Part shown: positions 1 to 8,827 of the stretch, piece by piece
Numbering within the stretch: the first letter of the stretch is position 1
Layout: each line of letters starts with the position of its first letter
Assembly: GCA_943789335.1 (NCBI GenBank)
Contig: CALSTS010000001.1
Span: 530,518-594,517, forward strand
Reading direction: 5' to 3'
Source of the DNA: an uncultured Pseudomonadales bacterium
GTDB taxonomy: Bacteria > Pseudomonadota > Gammaproteobacteria > Pseudomonadales > Pseudohongiellaceae
Length of the DNA: 64,000 nucleotides
Notes under the pieces: generated by a model
What the model was told of the DNA's origin: nothing
The model's input: the letters and a program-made list of their open reading frames with translations, nothing else
Databases searched by the model: none
Translations under genes and position numbers: made by a program

Positions 1-624
1 ATTTCCCAAATACAATTCGCCCGTAGCTTTGCCCCGCAGGCTTTTGATGAATATTTAAGCACTGATCGCAATGGCATATTACAAGTTCAGCGCTTACCAG
101 CACAGAATGATCCAATGCTTTCACGTATAGAAACTATACGTGAAAGGGACTATCTCTATGTCGACACAATGCAGGATTATTACACAAACTTTGTGCGGCA
201 GATGGAGGATCCCTACACTGAATTTCGTCGCTTAAGTTATGACGAAGTGATGAAGTTGGATCGCCTGCAACGCGAAGCGCGGCGGAATATGATACTCGGT
301 ATAGCCTCTATTGTTGGCGGTTTGGCGGCCACTCAAAGTAATAGTAGTGTAGCAGGAATAGGCACCTATGCAGGGATCCTTGGCGGTGGCTGGCTGATCA
401 AGGAATCCTTTAGAGCGGGCGATGAAGCCTTATTACATGTTGAAGCTCTTGCTGAGCTAGGCCAATCATTAAGTAGCGAGGTTGCTCCGCAAACAATTGA
501 ATTAGAGGAGCGCTCTGTGACATTGTCAGGCAATGTCGAAACTCAATATGAGCAGTGGCGTGAAATTTTAGCTGATATGTATGCGAATGAAATTGGCGAA
601 CCTGTCAGTTCAGAAGACATGTGA
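1..624 (+). CDS. Hypothetical protein, 5' end outside the window
   Basis: The frame is open from base 1 to the TGA at 622-624, so the gene starts upstream of the window; the ATG at 115 is only an internal methionine. About 207 residues are visible. The visible part is mostly polar and probably helical, with one glycine-rich hydrophobic stretch (MILGIASIVGG onward, then GIGTYAGILGGGWLI) that could be a membrane hairpin, and an acidic C-terminal tail. I do not recognise a family. It lies 30 bp upstream of the TPR membrane protein and on the same strand as the PEGA/FGE-like gene, so the three are probably one operon. A cell-envelope role is inference from those neighbours only. Confidence 0.65.
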   Translation: MSQIQFARSFAPQAFDEYLSTDRNGILQVQRLPAQNDPMLSRIETIRERDYLYVDTMQDYYTNFVRQMEDPYTEFRRLSYDEVMKLDRLQREARRNMILGIASIVGGLAATQSNSSVAGIGTYAGILGGGWLIKESFRAGDEALLHVEALAELGQSLSSEVAPQTIELEERSVTLSGNVETQYEQWREILADMYANEIGEPVSSEDM

Positions 625-654
625 CGCCAAGTCTAGCCCGTAGTAGTATTCAGC

Positions 655-2169
655 ATGGCTGATAACAACCCCTATCACTCTGAATCTGAAATTACCCCTG
701 AAGAGACTCCCGCTCAGGTTTTTGGTATGGGCGACGTTCAGGCTCACAAAGTAAAAAACCAGCAACAAACTAAAATTCTGTGGGGAATATTTTCCCTATT
801 GCTGGTCTTAGTCCTTAGCGTAGTTTTAATATTACCAAGCTACATTGCTACACCAGATGCATCGAATATTGCTCCTGTCGTAATTCCTGTTGAACGATCT
901 ACTCCCCAAGATGCCTTTTCTCCTTTTGAGGAAGCACAGCTATTACGCGAACGTGAACAGGCCCAGGAAGTTCTGGCCCAAATTCTTGAGTTTCAGGAGC
1001 AGCTTGAAGAAATTTCGGTAGAGAGCTGGGCTGAAGAATCTTACCTTGAATCTCTGGCCATAGCCGCCGAGGGAGATGCTGCTTATCGCGAACAGAACTT
1101 CTTGGGCGCTCAAGAAATTTATCAACGTGGCCTTTTAGCATTACAAGCTCTAGATGCTTTGAGCATTGAAGTATTAAGCTCTTCGATTGAAGCTGGTTAT
1201 TTAGCAATAGATTCTGGTTTGCCCACTGAAGCTACAGAAGCATTCACTATAGCCTTATTAATTGCGGCTGACTCTGAAGCAGCCCTTGTAGGATTAGAAA
1301 GAGCAGGCTTATTGCCCGAAGTCATGGCTTTAATAGAGCAAGGCAATAACCTCCTTGTTACTGATGAGCTTGAAGGGGCTTTAGAGTTCTATACTCAAGC
1401 TGCAGCAGTTGACCCTGCTCATACCGGTGCAGCAAATGCTATAACCCAAACCAATATAAATATTCTGGAACGTAACTTCCTGAACAGCATGTCAGCAGGT
1501 TTTAGTGCTATTCAAAACAATAACCCTGAGTCAGCTCTTTTATCTTTTAACCAAGCCTTAGCATTAAGACCGCAATCTTCAGATGCTATCTCTGCCATCA
1601 CTCAAGCCGAAAATATGATCACGTCTCGTGATCTAAATATTCAATTGAACGCTGCGCGCGAGCATGAGTCTGCCGAGCGCTGGCTGGAAGCATTACAGGC
1701 TTATAACAACGCTTTGGCCTTAGATGCTAATGTCGTCACCGCAACAAACGGACAGGAAAACGCGCAAACTCGAAGTAATTTAGATGCTTTTTTAAACAAT
1801 ATTATTAATGCGCCTTTACGTTTGGCAGATGAGGCGGTTTATCAACAAAGCATTACTGTTTACAATCAAGCCTTGCCTTTAGCACAAGAGAATACTCGTC
1901 TATACCAACAGCTTGTTTCATTAAGAGGGTTTTTGGATAAGGCAAGAGTGCCTGTTACTGTCACTCTAAATTCAGATGGCCTTACTAATGTCACGATTTT
2001 CCGAGTCAGCGAATTGGGCGAGTTCCAAACCCAAACTCTTAATCTCAACCCTGGTAGCTATACCGCTGTGGGCGTAAGGTCTGGCTATCGTGATGTAAGA
2101 ACAGAATTCACCGTGCCTTTTTCTGGGGAAGAACCAATTATCACTGTTATTTGTAATGAACCTATATAG
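655..2169 (+). CDS. TPR-repeat membrane protein
   Basis: The 504-residue protein has a short polar cytoplasmic N-terminus, one transmembrane segment at about residues 40-67 (WGIFSLLLVLVLSVVLILPS), then a long Ala/Leu/Glu-rich helical region. That region has repeated TPR-like units such as GALEFYTQAAAVDPAHTGA, ALLSFNQALALRPQSSDA and ALQAYNNALALDANVVTA. The last 80 or so residues look like a small beta domain (VTVTLNSDGLTNVTIF), reminiscent of PEGA-type carbohydrate or envelope domains. The topology suggests a single-pass protein with a periplasmic TPR scaffold. It sits between a hypothetical gene and the PEGA/FGE-like protein with 30-40 bp gaps, consistent with one operon. TPR arrays mediate protein contacts, so the next gene product is a plausible partner (inference). 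Confidence 0.75.
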   Translation: MADNNPYHSESEITPEETPAQVFGMGDVQAHKVKNQQQTKILWGIFSLLLVLVLSVVLILPSYIATPDASNIAPVVIPVERSTPQDAFSPFEEAQLLREREQAQEVLAQILEFQEQLEEISVESWAEESYLESLAIAAEGDAAYREQNFLGAQEIYQRGLLALQALDALSIEVLSSSIEAGYLAIDSGLPTEATEAFTIALLIAADSEAALVGLERAGLLPEVMALIEQGNNLLVTDELEGALEFYTQAAAVDPAHTGAANAITQTNINILERNFLNSMSAGFSAIQNNNPESALLSFNQALALRPQSSDAISAITQAENMITSRDLNIQLNAAREHESAERWLEALQAYNNALALDANVVTATNGQENAQTRSNLDAFLNNIINAPLRLADEAVYQQSITVYNQALPLAQENTRLYQQLVSLRGFLDKARVPVTVTLNSDGLTNVTIFRVSELGEFQTQTLNLNPGSYTAVGVRSGYRDVRTEFTVPFSGEEPIITVICNEPI

Positions 2170-2209
2170 TTAGCAAGATACAAATTAGTAAAAACATTAG
2201 CATATACAA

Positions 2210-4294
2210 ATGAGCCAAGGTAAAAATTCTCAACACGAACAGCAACAGGATGAAATCATTACTCCCATTGATTTTACTCCGCATGATAGTAGTGTTGATA
2301 AATTTTCTTTCCGCCCCAGCCCCATTAAAGTCGCCATTTCATGTGTTCTTTTGTTTTTTGCCCTGACGGCATGGTTTGTACTTTCTGCAAAATCTGTTTT
2401 TATTGACGCTCAACCTATTGGCAGCATTATTGAAATGCAATCACCAACAGCCATAAAAATTGGTCCGCGATATCTTGTCTTAAAAGGGAGGTATGAAATC
2501 TCTGTCACTGCACCTGGTTACTATGACGTCGACACTACGATCACTGTCGGAGATACTCAGGCGCAAACATTCCAAATTCAATTATTGCCTTTACCCGGTT
2601 ATTTAAATTTAGGCAGCAATACAGAGGCCGCAAGTGTATATATTGATGGCGAAGAAATCGGCCTTACGCCTTTAAGTAATATTGAATTAGCCGCAGGCGA
2701 ACATGAAGTACTGTTTAGTAAAGACCGCTTTGAGCCTATACAACAACTTATTGAAATAGAAGGACGCCAACAACAACAAAGCCTGAACATAGATCTGCTT
2801 CCCGCCTGGGCCAATGTTAATTTTTCAAGCTCCCCAGCTGGAGCAACAGTCACGGTAGATGGAGAAGATTTAGGCCTTACCCCGCTTACGGCTGAAATAT
2901 TAGAAGGTGAGCATGAAGTGTTAATTAAACTAGCCGCTCACAAGGCCTGGACAGAAGGCTTGACGGTCAGCGCTCGTGTAGATCAAAACTTGCCTTTGAT
3001 CGAGCTAGAACAGGCAGATGGTCTGGTACTTTTACAATCAACGCCTAGTAATGCTGGAGTAACCCTGGATGGCGCCTATCAAGGACAAACCCCCTTGGAG
3101 CTTACAATAGCACCGGGGCAAAGCTATGAACTTACTTTCTTTTTAAATGGCTATGAAGAGCTTAGACGAGACATCCAAACCCGAGCCGATGAGGAATTTG
3201 CACTGGATGTCACACTCGACCCTATATTAAGTTCAGTGGCAATACTGGCAAACCCACCAGATGCTGAACTTTTTATTAATGGAGTGTCTCGAGGCTCTGC
3301 AAATCAAACGGTTGAACTTCTTGCAGCGTCACAAATAATCGAAATTCGAGCAGAAGGCTACGTGTCTTTTACCCAAGAATTTATTTCTCGCCCTGGGCTG
3401 GAACAACAATTGAATGTTTCACTACTAACTCTTGAACAACAGCGTATTAATAATATCAGGCCTATGATAACCAGCTCTAACGGGCAAGAATTAAAACTGC
3501 TGTACCCAAGTGATTTTGTAATGGGCGCATCGCGCCGTGAAGCAGGCCGACAAGCAAATGAGTCCTTACGCTCTATTAGCCTAACTAAACCTTATTATCT
3601 GTCATTAACAGAAGTTACTAACGAACAATTTAAACGCTTTGATCCAGAGCATTCTTCTGGTGTCATCGACAGAATTTCTTTGAGCTCTAATAATCAACCA
3701 GTGGTAGAAATCGCCTGGGAGCAGGCTGCTCTTTATTGTAATTGGCTTAGCGAACAAGAAAGCCTGCCGGTTTTTTATAATGTTCAAAATGGCAGGGTAG
3801 CCGGCGTTAACCTTAACAGTTCCGGTTATCGCTTGCCGACAGAAGCAGAGTGGGCTTGGGCTGCCCGTGTTGAGAGTGATGACCCTACTAGTTTATTGAA
3901 ATTCCCATGGGGACCAGAATTACCTCCTCCTCAGAACCATGGCAACTATGCTGATTTAAGTTCAGCTTCTATTCTTGGTAGGATACTTATTAATTACAAC
4001 GATAGCTTTGTAGCATCCGCCCCTGTAGCGTCTTTTTCTCCCAATCCTAATGGCTTTTATGACATGGGCGGAAACGTTGCAGAATGGGTACACGATTATT
4101 ATGGAACAGCTATACAGCTAGGCAATAATATTGAAGTAGACCCTTACGGCCCTGAAACCGGAACTTATCACGTTGTCAGAGGGTCCAGTTGGGCTCATGG
4201 GTCGGTAACCGAATTACGCTTGTCTTATCGAGACTACAGCAATGAAAGTAGAGACGATGTTGGCTTTAGAATTGCTAGAACACTAGTGCCATAA
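2210..4294 (+). CDS. Membrane-anchored PEGA-repeat protein with FGE-sulfatase-like domain
   Basis: 694 residues. A cytoplasmic N-terminus and one transmembrane helix at about 39-60 lead into about four PEGA-like beta repeats (roughly 130-405). These share phrases such as VYIDGEEIGLTPL, VTVDGEDLGLTPL, VTLDGAYQGQTPL and LFINGVSRGSA. A C-terminal SUMF1/FGE-sulfatase domain (about 430-692) shows YRLPTEAEWAWAAR, GFYDMGGNVAEWVHDYYG and VGFRIAR. True formylglycine-generating enzymes use two cysteines near the C-terminal RGxSW segment; here that segment reads RGSSWAHGS with no cysteine. It is therefore more likely a binding or structural FGE-fold domain, or a different SUMF1/PvdO-type activity. The linkage with the TPR protein suggests a periplasmic envelope complex. 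Confidence 0.8.
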   Translation: MSQGKNSQHEQQQDEIITPIDFTPHDSSVDKFSFRPSPIKVAISCVLLFFALTAWFVLSAKSVFIDAQPIGSIIEMQSPTAIKIGPRYLVLKGRYEISVTAPGYYDVDTTITVGDTQAQTFQIQLLPLPGYLNLGSNTEAASVYIDGEEIGLTPLSNIELAAGEHEVLFSKDRFEPIQQLIEIEGRQQQQSLNIDLLPAWANVNFSSSPAGATVTVDGEDLGLTPLTAEILEGEHEVLIKLAAHKAWTEGLTVSARVDQNLPLIELEQADGLVLLQSTPSNAGVTLDGAYQGQTPLELTIAPGQSYELTFFLNGYEELRRDIQTRADEEFALDVTLDPILSSVAILANPPDAELFINGVSRGSANQTVELLAASQIIEIRAEGYVSFTQEFISRPGLEQQLNVSLLTLEQQRINNIRPMITSSNGQELKLLYPSDFVMGASRREAGRQANESLRSISLTKPYYLSLTEVTNEQFKRFDPEHSSGVIDRISLSSNNQPVVEIAWEQAALYCNWLSEQESLPVFYNVQNGRVAGVNLNSSGYRLPTEAEWAWAARVESDDPTSLLKFPWGPELPPPQNHGNYADLSSASILGRILINYNDSFVASAPVASFSPNPNGFYDMGGNVAEWVHDYYGTAIQLGNNIEVDPYGPETGTYHVVRGSSWAHGSVTELRLSYRDYSNESRDDVGFRIARTLVP

Positions 4295-4392
4295 AAAGTG
4301 GCATAAAAATAAAAAGTTCATATCAAAGTTCGACATTGAACACCCGTCAGTATTAAATAAAAGGCTCAAGGCAAACAGCAGGCTATTTTCAT

Positions 4393-5748
4393 ATGTTCAA
4401 AAAAACCTTAATAATTTTTTTCCTATTTTTTATTGCCGCTTGTTCAAAGGAGATTGAAACTCAAATGCCTAATGACTTAAGCCCTTTGGCTGCCCTTAAT
4501 GCACTTATTAATGAAATCCCTCAAGACCAATTTTCACAACAAACTAACGGAAATAGCTTTAATTCTGCCAGCCCTTTTTTCGTGGTTAAAGACAACATTC
4601 ATGTTGCAGGTATCGCAAATACTGCTGGAACACCTTCTTTAAGAAACTTTATTCCCGCTGAAAACAGCGTTGTTGTGCAACGCCTTATCGATGCTGGGGC
4701 AAGTCCTCTTGCTAAAACCAATATGCATGAATTAGCTTTTGGCATAACTAGCAACAACGCAGCATTTGGCCCAGTCCGAAATTTTCATGACCCAAGCCTT
4801 TTTGCCGGAGGCAGTAGTGGCGGTACAGCTGTAGCTATAGCAAGCGGCTTGGTAGATTGGGGCTTATGTACTGATACTGGCGGCTCTTGTCGTATCCCCG
4901 CTGCTTTTAATGGCGTAGTTGGTTTTCGACCTTCACCTGGGCGCTATCCTTCAGAAGAAGTCACGCCCTTATCTCATACCCACGACACCATCGGTTTGAT
5001 GGCTCAAAATGCCGACTTACTCGCTGATATTGACGCAATTGTAACGGGCGAATCTGAAACTGAAAATTCAAGTAATGCTGCTTTAAGAGTCGGCGTATCC
5101 AGGCCCTTTTATTACGAGAATCTACAAACTGAAGTTGGCGCCTCTGTCGATGCTTATTTAACAACATTGCAAGTTAATGGCGTTGAATTAGTAGAAGTAG
5201 ATGCTTCAATATTTGTTGAGCGCGCAGCCGCAACAAGTTTAACCATTGTGCTTTATGAATCTGCAAGTGACTTGAGATCATATCTTCAAGCGTTTTCCAC
5301 TGAAATAACACTTGAAGAGCTAATAAGTCAGGTCGCCAGCCCAGATGTTGCTGGCGTACTTAATTTGGCGGCTTCTCAACCTATATCTCAAGAAGAATAT
5401 GAGCAAGCTCTAGCCTTAAGGGGTGAACTAATAACCGACATTGCTGAGTTTTATTCTGAGCATTCAATCGCCGCGCTGGTTTATCCAACGCTGGCTGTAA
5501 CAGCGAGATCTATTGAAGAAGAATCGGATATGTTGGAGCTAAATGGAGAAACAGTCTCAACTTTTGATACCGTTGTTAGAAATACAAACCCTGCCAGTCT
5601 CTTAGGCCTTCCAGCCATCACCTTGCCTGCTGGTATCGCCTCAAATGGCTTGCCCGTTGGGCTTGAACTAGCTGGACCCAACGGCAGCGACCGAAACTTG
5701 TTTGATCTAGCGATAAAATTTCAGAATATTTTCGAAAAAGGAGATTGA
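4393..5748 (+). CDS. Amidase-signature family lipoprotein
   Basis: The 451-residue protein begins with a lipoprotein signal peptide ending in the lipobox IAAC (Cys17), so it is probably exported and lipid-anchored. The amidase signature (AS) catalytic triad is visible: Lys66 in [11 protein letters not shown], Ser141 in [11 protein letters not shown], and Ser165 in [16 protein letters not shown] enzymes hydrolyse amide bonds; most bacterial members are cytoplasmic, so secretion is a less common arrangement. It is not a GatA: there is no GatC or GatB nearby and it has a signal peptide. The substrate cannot be read from sequence. It lies about 100 bp downstream of the PEGA/FGE-like gene on the same strand and may or may not be co-transcribed. 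Confidence 0.85.
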   Translation: MFKKTLIIFFLFFIAACSKEIETQMPNDLSPLAALNALINEIPQDQFSQQTNGNSFNSASPFFVVKDNIHVAGIANTAGTPSLRNFIPAENSVVVQRLIDAGASPLAKTNMHELAFGITSNNAAFGPVRNFHDPSLFAGGSSGGTAVAIASGLVDWGLCTDTGGSCRIPAAFNGVVGFRPSPGRYPSEEVTPLSHTHDTIGLMAQNADLLADIDAIVTGESETENSSNAALRVGVSRPFYYENLQTEVGASVDAYLTTLQVNGVELVEVDASIFVERAAATSLTIVLYESASDLRSYLQAFSTEITLEELISQVASPDVAGVLNLAASQPISQEEYEQALALRGELITDIAEFYSEHSIAALVYPTLAVTARSIEEESDMLELNGETVSTFDTVVRNTNPASLLGLPAITLPAGIASNGLPVGLELAGPNGSDRNLFDLAIKFQNIFEKGD

Positions 5749-5769
5749 ACTTAGTTTTAATATTAAGCT

Positions 5770-6913
5770 ATGAGCCTAAAGTCGTGCCTTAACTGTGGTC
5801 AAGAAAGTGATGCTGATTACTGTCCAGCTTGTGGGCAGTCTATGGCTGTAAAAATATCTACTGTCTGGCATTTCATTAATGAAACTTTAGATGTTATTTA
5901 CAACTTCGACTCAACAATATGGCGAAGCATACTGCCTTTGCTTTTCCAGCCCGGAAAGCTTACCAATGAATACATCGCTGGCCGAAGAGTTCGTTATCTG
6001 CCCCCCTTTCAGGTTGTATTTAATTTTCAGCATTCTTTTTTTCCTGATCGCAGCTGTTCCTGACTTTAGGGGTTTCGAAAATTTTAGCCCAGAGGAACGC
6101 CTGGAGCTTATTCAGGATCTAGAGGATTCGGGATTAGCTATCAATAACCCTGCTTTTACAGGTTCTGAAAATTTTAGCCCAGAGGAGAGCGAAGAGCCTA
6201 TTCAGGATTTAGAAGATCCTGGAATAGCTATCAATGACTTCGTAGCAGACAGCAACGATCAGCTTAATCAGAATTTGCAGGATGCCGAGTTAGTTAACGA
6301 TGCAGATAATTTTGACCTAAATTCGATCCTCAGCCCTCCTGATGGTGTTCCTCCTCCTGCGCCTTTCGAAGTTGATTTAGGGGGTGATATTCCAATATTA
6401 ACTGGGGCAGATGATTGCGCGAACATTCTCTGGTCCGACTTTCTCGGTGAACGCTTGGGAGCTCGGGCTCTAAACGCTTGTCAGGAAACTTTATCGGATA
6501 ACGGTATTACCTTAGTGCAATCTTTTATAGATAGCCTGCCGATTATGATGTTTGTTTCTTTGCCTTTACTTGCAGTATTTATGAAGCTGCTTTATTTATT
6601 CAAAAATCGAAAATATGTTGAGCACTTGATGTTTCTATTTCACACGCTTTCATTTCTTTTCTTGGTGGTTATTTTAAACATATCGCTTATAAAAATAAGC
6701 GGCTTCTTTCCAGTTATAGAAAGCTCAATTGTTCCTCTGGTGACAACGCTTTGGATCTATGCCGTAATATATCTTTTTATTGCGCTTAAGAAAGTCTATC
6801 GACAAAACTTTTTTATGACTTCTTTTAAAATGATAATGCTTTTTCCAAGCTATTCTATTTCTCTAGCGCTTTCTTTTGTCAGTGGATTATTTTTGACATT
6901 TTTAACCATCTGA
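5770..6913 (+). CDS. DUF3667-like zinc-ribbon membrane protein, frameshifted
   Basis: Two overlapping frames make one protein. The first (from ATG 5770) has a zinc ribbon, CLNCGQ then CPACGQ, followed by the conserved DUF3667-type stretch DSTIWRSILPLLFQPGKL and YIAGRRVRYLPPF. It runs out at 6063. The second frame continues directly with FRLYLIFSILFFLIAAV and extends to 6913 with two or three further hydrophobic helices. The break falls at a run of six C at 6001-6006; removing one C restores a continuous frame. After the first membrane helix comes an acidic, Pro/Asp-rich region with a 30-residue tandem duplication, unusual for the family. Function is unknown. Whether the break is real or a homopolymer error cannot be decided from sequence. 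Confidence 0.65.
6077..6235 (+). repeat. 90-bp-period tandem duplication inside the DUF3667-like gene
   Basis: Two 69-base copies begin with the same 20 bases (6077 and 6167) and are 90 bp apart. They encode ENFSPEERLELIQDLEDSG... and ENFSPEESEEPIQDLEDPG..., each ending in an AIN triplet. The period is a multiple of three, so the frame is kept. Confidence 0.85.
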
Positions 6914-6924
6914 AGGGAATATTC

Positions 6925-6940
6925 TGCCTTAAAAAAGGCA
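6925..6940. terminator. Probable bidirectional terminator between convergent genes
   Basis: A perfect inverted repeat TGCCTT-AAAA-AAGGCA lies between the end of the plus-strand DUF3667-like gene and the end of the minus-strand PPOX gene. The stem is short and no long T-run follows, so it would be a weak terminator. The call rests on symmetry and position. Confidence 0.45.
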
Positions 6941-6965
6941 TTGCTAAACTAGCTTAGAATAAATT

Positions 6966-7610
6966 TTAGTAGAGAATTTTCCAGCCTTTTTCTTCCGCGA
7001 GCTTATCAAAATCTTCTTCATTCATACTTAGTCTTGAATGTTGAATATAGGTTTCATTGATATTTGCAAGATGTGAGTGATCTTGCCATTTTTCTGCTTG
7101 CCATAGATGTGAGCGGACAATACATTTCGGGCAATGTACAAGTGCTCTTTCAACATAAAGGACCAGAGCAAACTCTGGAACGCGGCCATTTATGGCCATG
7201 GACTCTCTTAAAGCCAAATCACGCACTATTCGGGCTTCACCGCTGACTCGCAAGGTCTCCATTTTCCCGGGTATCAGGAAGATCAAACCAAGCTGAGGAT
7301 TTTCTAGGATATTTTTATAGCTATCGGCTCTTCTATTGCCCGGCCTTTCTGGAATAGCTAAATGCTTCTCATCCAGAACCTTAACAAAACCGTTTGGATC
7401 ACCTTTTGGAGAAACTTCAATATGGCTATCACCAGCAGAAGCCATAATGACAAAGGGGGAAGCCTCAATATAAGAGGTGCAAATGTCATCTAAGCAGTCA
7501 ATGACTTTAGCTTCAATCGATTGGTGTACGTCTCCCATTATGCTTCTAACTTCATCGAATGAAGTAAGAATATCCGTAAATTGAGAGAAACGATTGTTAT
7601 CCTGACTCAT
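6966..7610 (-). CDS. PPOX-class FMN-dependent flavoprotein (MSMEG_1061-like)
   Basis: 214 residues with the split-barrel pattern of pyridoxamine 5'-phosphate oxidase-like flavoproteins: SPFVIMASAG, then IEVSPKGDPNGFVKVLDEKHLAIPERPGNRR split over the FMN-binding strands, then NPQLGLIFLIPG and RVSGEARIV. This combination is typical of the MSMEG_1061/DR_2398-type PPOX family of small FMN proteins of unknown substrate. It is not PdxH, whose C-terminal motif is absent. It is the last gene of the minus-strand run that starts at LigA, 45 bp after the Rieske oxygenase. It could be an accessory flavoprotein of that catabolic operon, but no partner can be proved. Confidence 0.8.
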   Translation of the reverse strand: MSQDNNRFSQFTDILTSFDEVRSIMGDVHQSIEAKVIDCLDDICTSYIEASPFVIMASAGDSHIEVSPKGDPNGFVKVLDEKHLAIPERPGNRRADSYKNILENPQLGLIFLIPGKMETLRVSGEARIVRDLALRESMAINGRVPEFALVLYVERALVHCPKCIVRSHLWQAEKWQDHSHLANINETYIQHSRLSMNEEDFDKLAEEKGWKILY

Positions 7611-7655
7611 CTTACTCTCTAATCTCTATGCAAATGAATTAATAAAAAATATTAC

Positions 7656-8777
7656 TCACAAAATACGTTTTTTATTTTCTTTTTGCACAGCAGGTTTTGC
7701 TTCATTTTCTGCTCTTAACTTGTGGTCCCAGACTCGACGGAAATGCGCAAAGGCCTCATCTGCTTCAATAAAACGCGGCACAAAGTCCGGACTTTCTTCT
7801 AACAGTTTTTGTTGCTCTTCAATAAATAATTTATCTTCCATAAAGCCTTCTAGCAAAGACTCCTTCAAGGATTTTGAAATTTCTGGATTATCTAAATCAA
7901 AGCCATGTAAGTAGTCCCAAAAGAAATGAGTGGTATTCCGCGTTTCTGGCGTCATGAATTGGCAGTTTCGATATTCACGGCAAACACTGCGGTCATTTTT
8001 TTCTGCATCCCAACCTGCCGGCGCAAATATAGTTTCCATCAAAAAAACGCCGGGAATAAACATGGAAGTTATGTTGCATCGATCGAGTTGATTGTCTAAT
8101 TCATCTTGCGGAACATTTTTAGCATGGAAAGGAGCTGCTTTACTGCCTTTGTCCCAACGAGCCATTGAGAATCCGTTATCCATTTTTTCAATGTTTTCTG
8201 GAATGGTGTTGTAAGCGTAGGCTTCTGATCCACCTAAAGTATTGGTATGCACAAAAGCGACATGAGAAAAATCACTAAGGTTATCAACAATTAGTAGCCA
8301 ATTAGCATCGTAATGTAAGTAATCGCCTTTATCGAAACCTCTCCACTTATCAGGCTGGCTCAAAGGCGCAAAATCATAAATATCATCTTCATTTGCCAGT
8401 TCCGGATCGCCCATCCAAATCCACAACATGCCTCCTTTCGAGCACAAGGGATAAGATCTAACTTTCATAGAAGCAGGTATATTAGATTGACCTGGAATTT
8501 CTGTAACTTTTCCACTTGGGTCATAAAGCAAGCCATGATACATACATCGAATACAGTTGCCTTCTACGCGCCCAATTGAAAGTGGCGCTGCTCGATGACA
8601 GCACCTATCATCTAAGGCGGCAAAACCCTGGTCTTCTGTTTTATAAAGAACTATAGGTGTTTCACATATAGTCCTGGCCAGGCATCCGTCGTTTTCCTCT
8701 ATCTCTGTTTCCCAAGCGGCCGCATACCAAGTGTTCTCAATAAAATATCGTTTATGACCATTTAAGGTATCAGTCAT
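7656..8777 (-). CDS. Rieske non-heme iron aromatic oxygenase, catalytic subunit (VanA/phthalate-type)
   Basis: 373 residues. The Rieske [2Fe-2S] site is CxH (Cys59, His61) followed by CMYH (Cys78, His81). The mononuclear iron site is in VDNLSDFSHVAFVHTNTLGG, with His172 and His177 in H-x4-H spacing, and matches the vanillate demethylase/phthalate dioxygenase subgroup of ring-hydroxylating oxygenases. Such enzymes hydroxylate or O-demethylate aromatic acids using electrons from a separate reductase. No VanB-like reductase is present in the window, so electrons must come from elsewhere. It lies between an AAHS-type aromatic acid transporter and the PPOX flavoprotein, downstream of LigAB, so a substrate leading into meta-cleavage (for example vanillate to protocatechuate) is plausible but unproved. 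Confidence 0.85.
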   Translation of the reverse strand: MTDTLNGHKRYFIENTWYAAAWETEIEENDGCLARTICETPIVLYKTEDQGFAALDDRCCHRAAPLSIGRVEGNCIRCMYHGLLYDPSGKVTEIPGQSNIPASMKVRSYPLCSKGGMLWIWMGDPELANEDDIYDFAPLSQPDKWRGFDKGDYLHYDANWLLIVDNLSDFSHVAFVHTNTLGGSEAYAYNTIPENIEKMDNGFSMARWDKGSKAAPFHAKNVPQDELDNQLDRCNITSMFIPGVFLMETIFAPAGWDAEKNDRSVCREYRNCQFMTPETRNTTHFFWDYLHGFDLDNPEISKSLKESLLEGFMEDKLFIEEQQKLLEESPDFVPRFIEADEAFAHFRRVWDHKLRAENEAKPAVQKENKKRIL

Positions 8778-8827
8778 TTAAAACTCCTTTACTCTAAATA
8801 TTTAAACTTTATTGTTCTTTGATTTTG

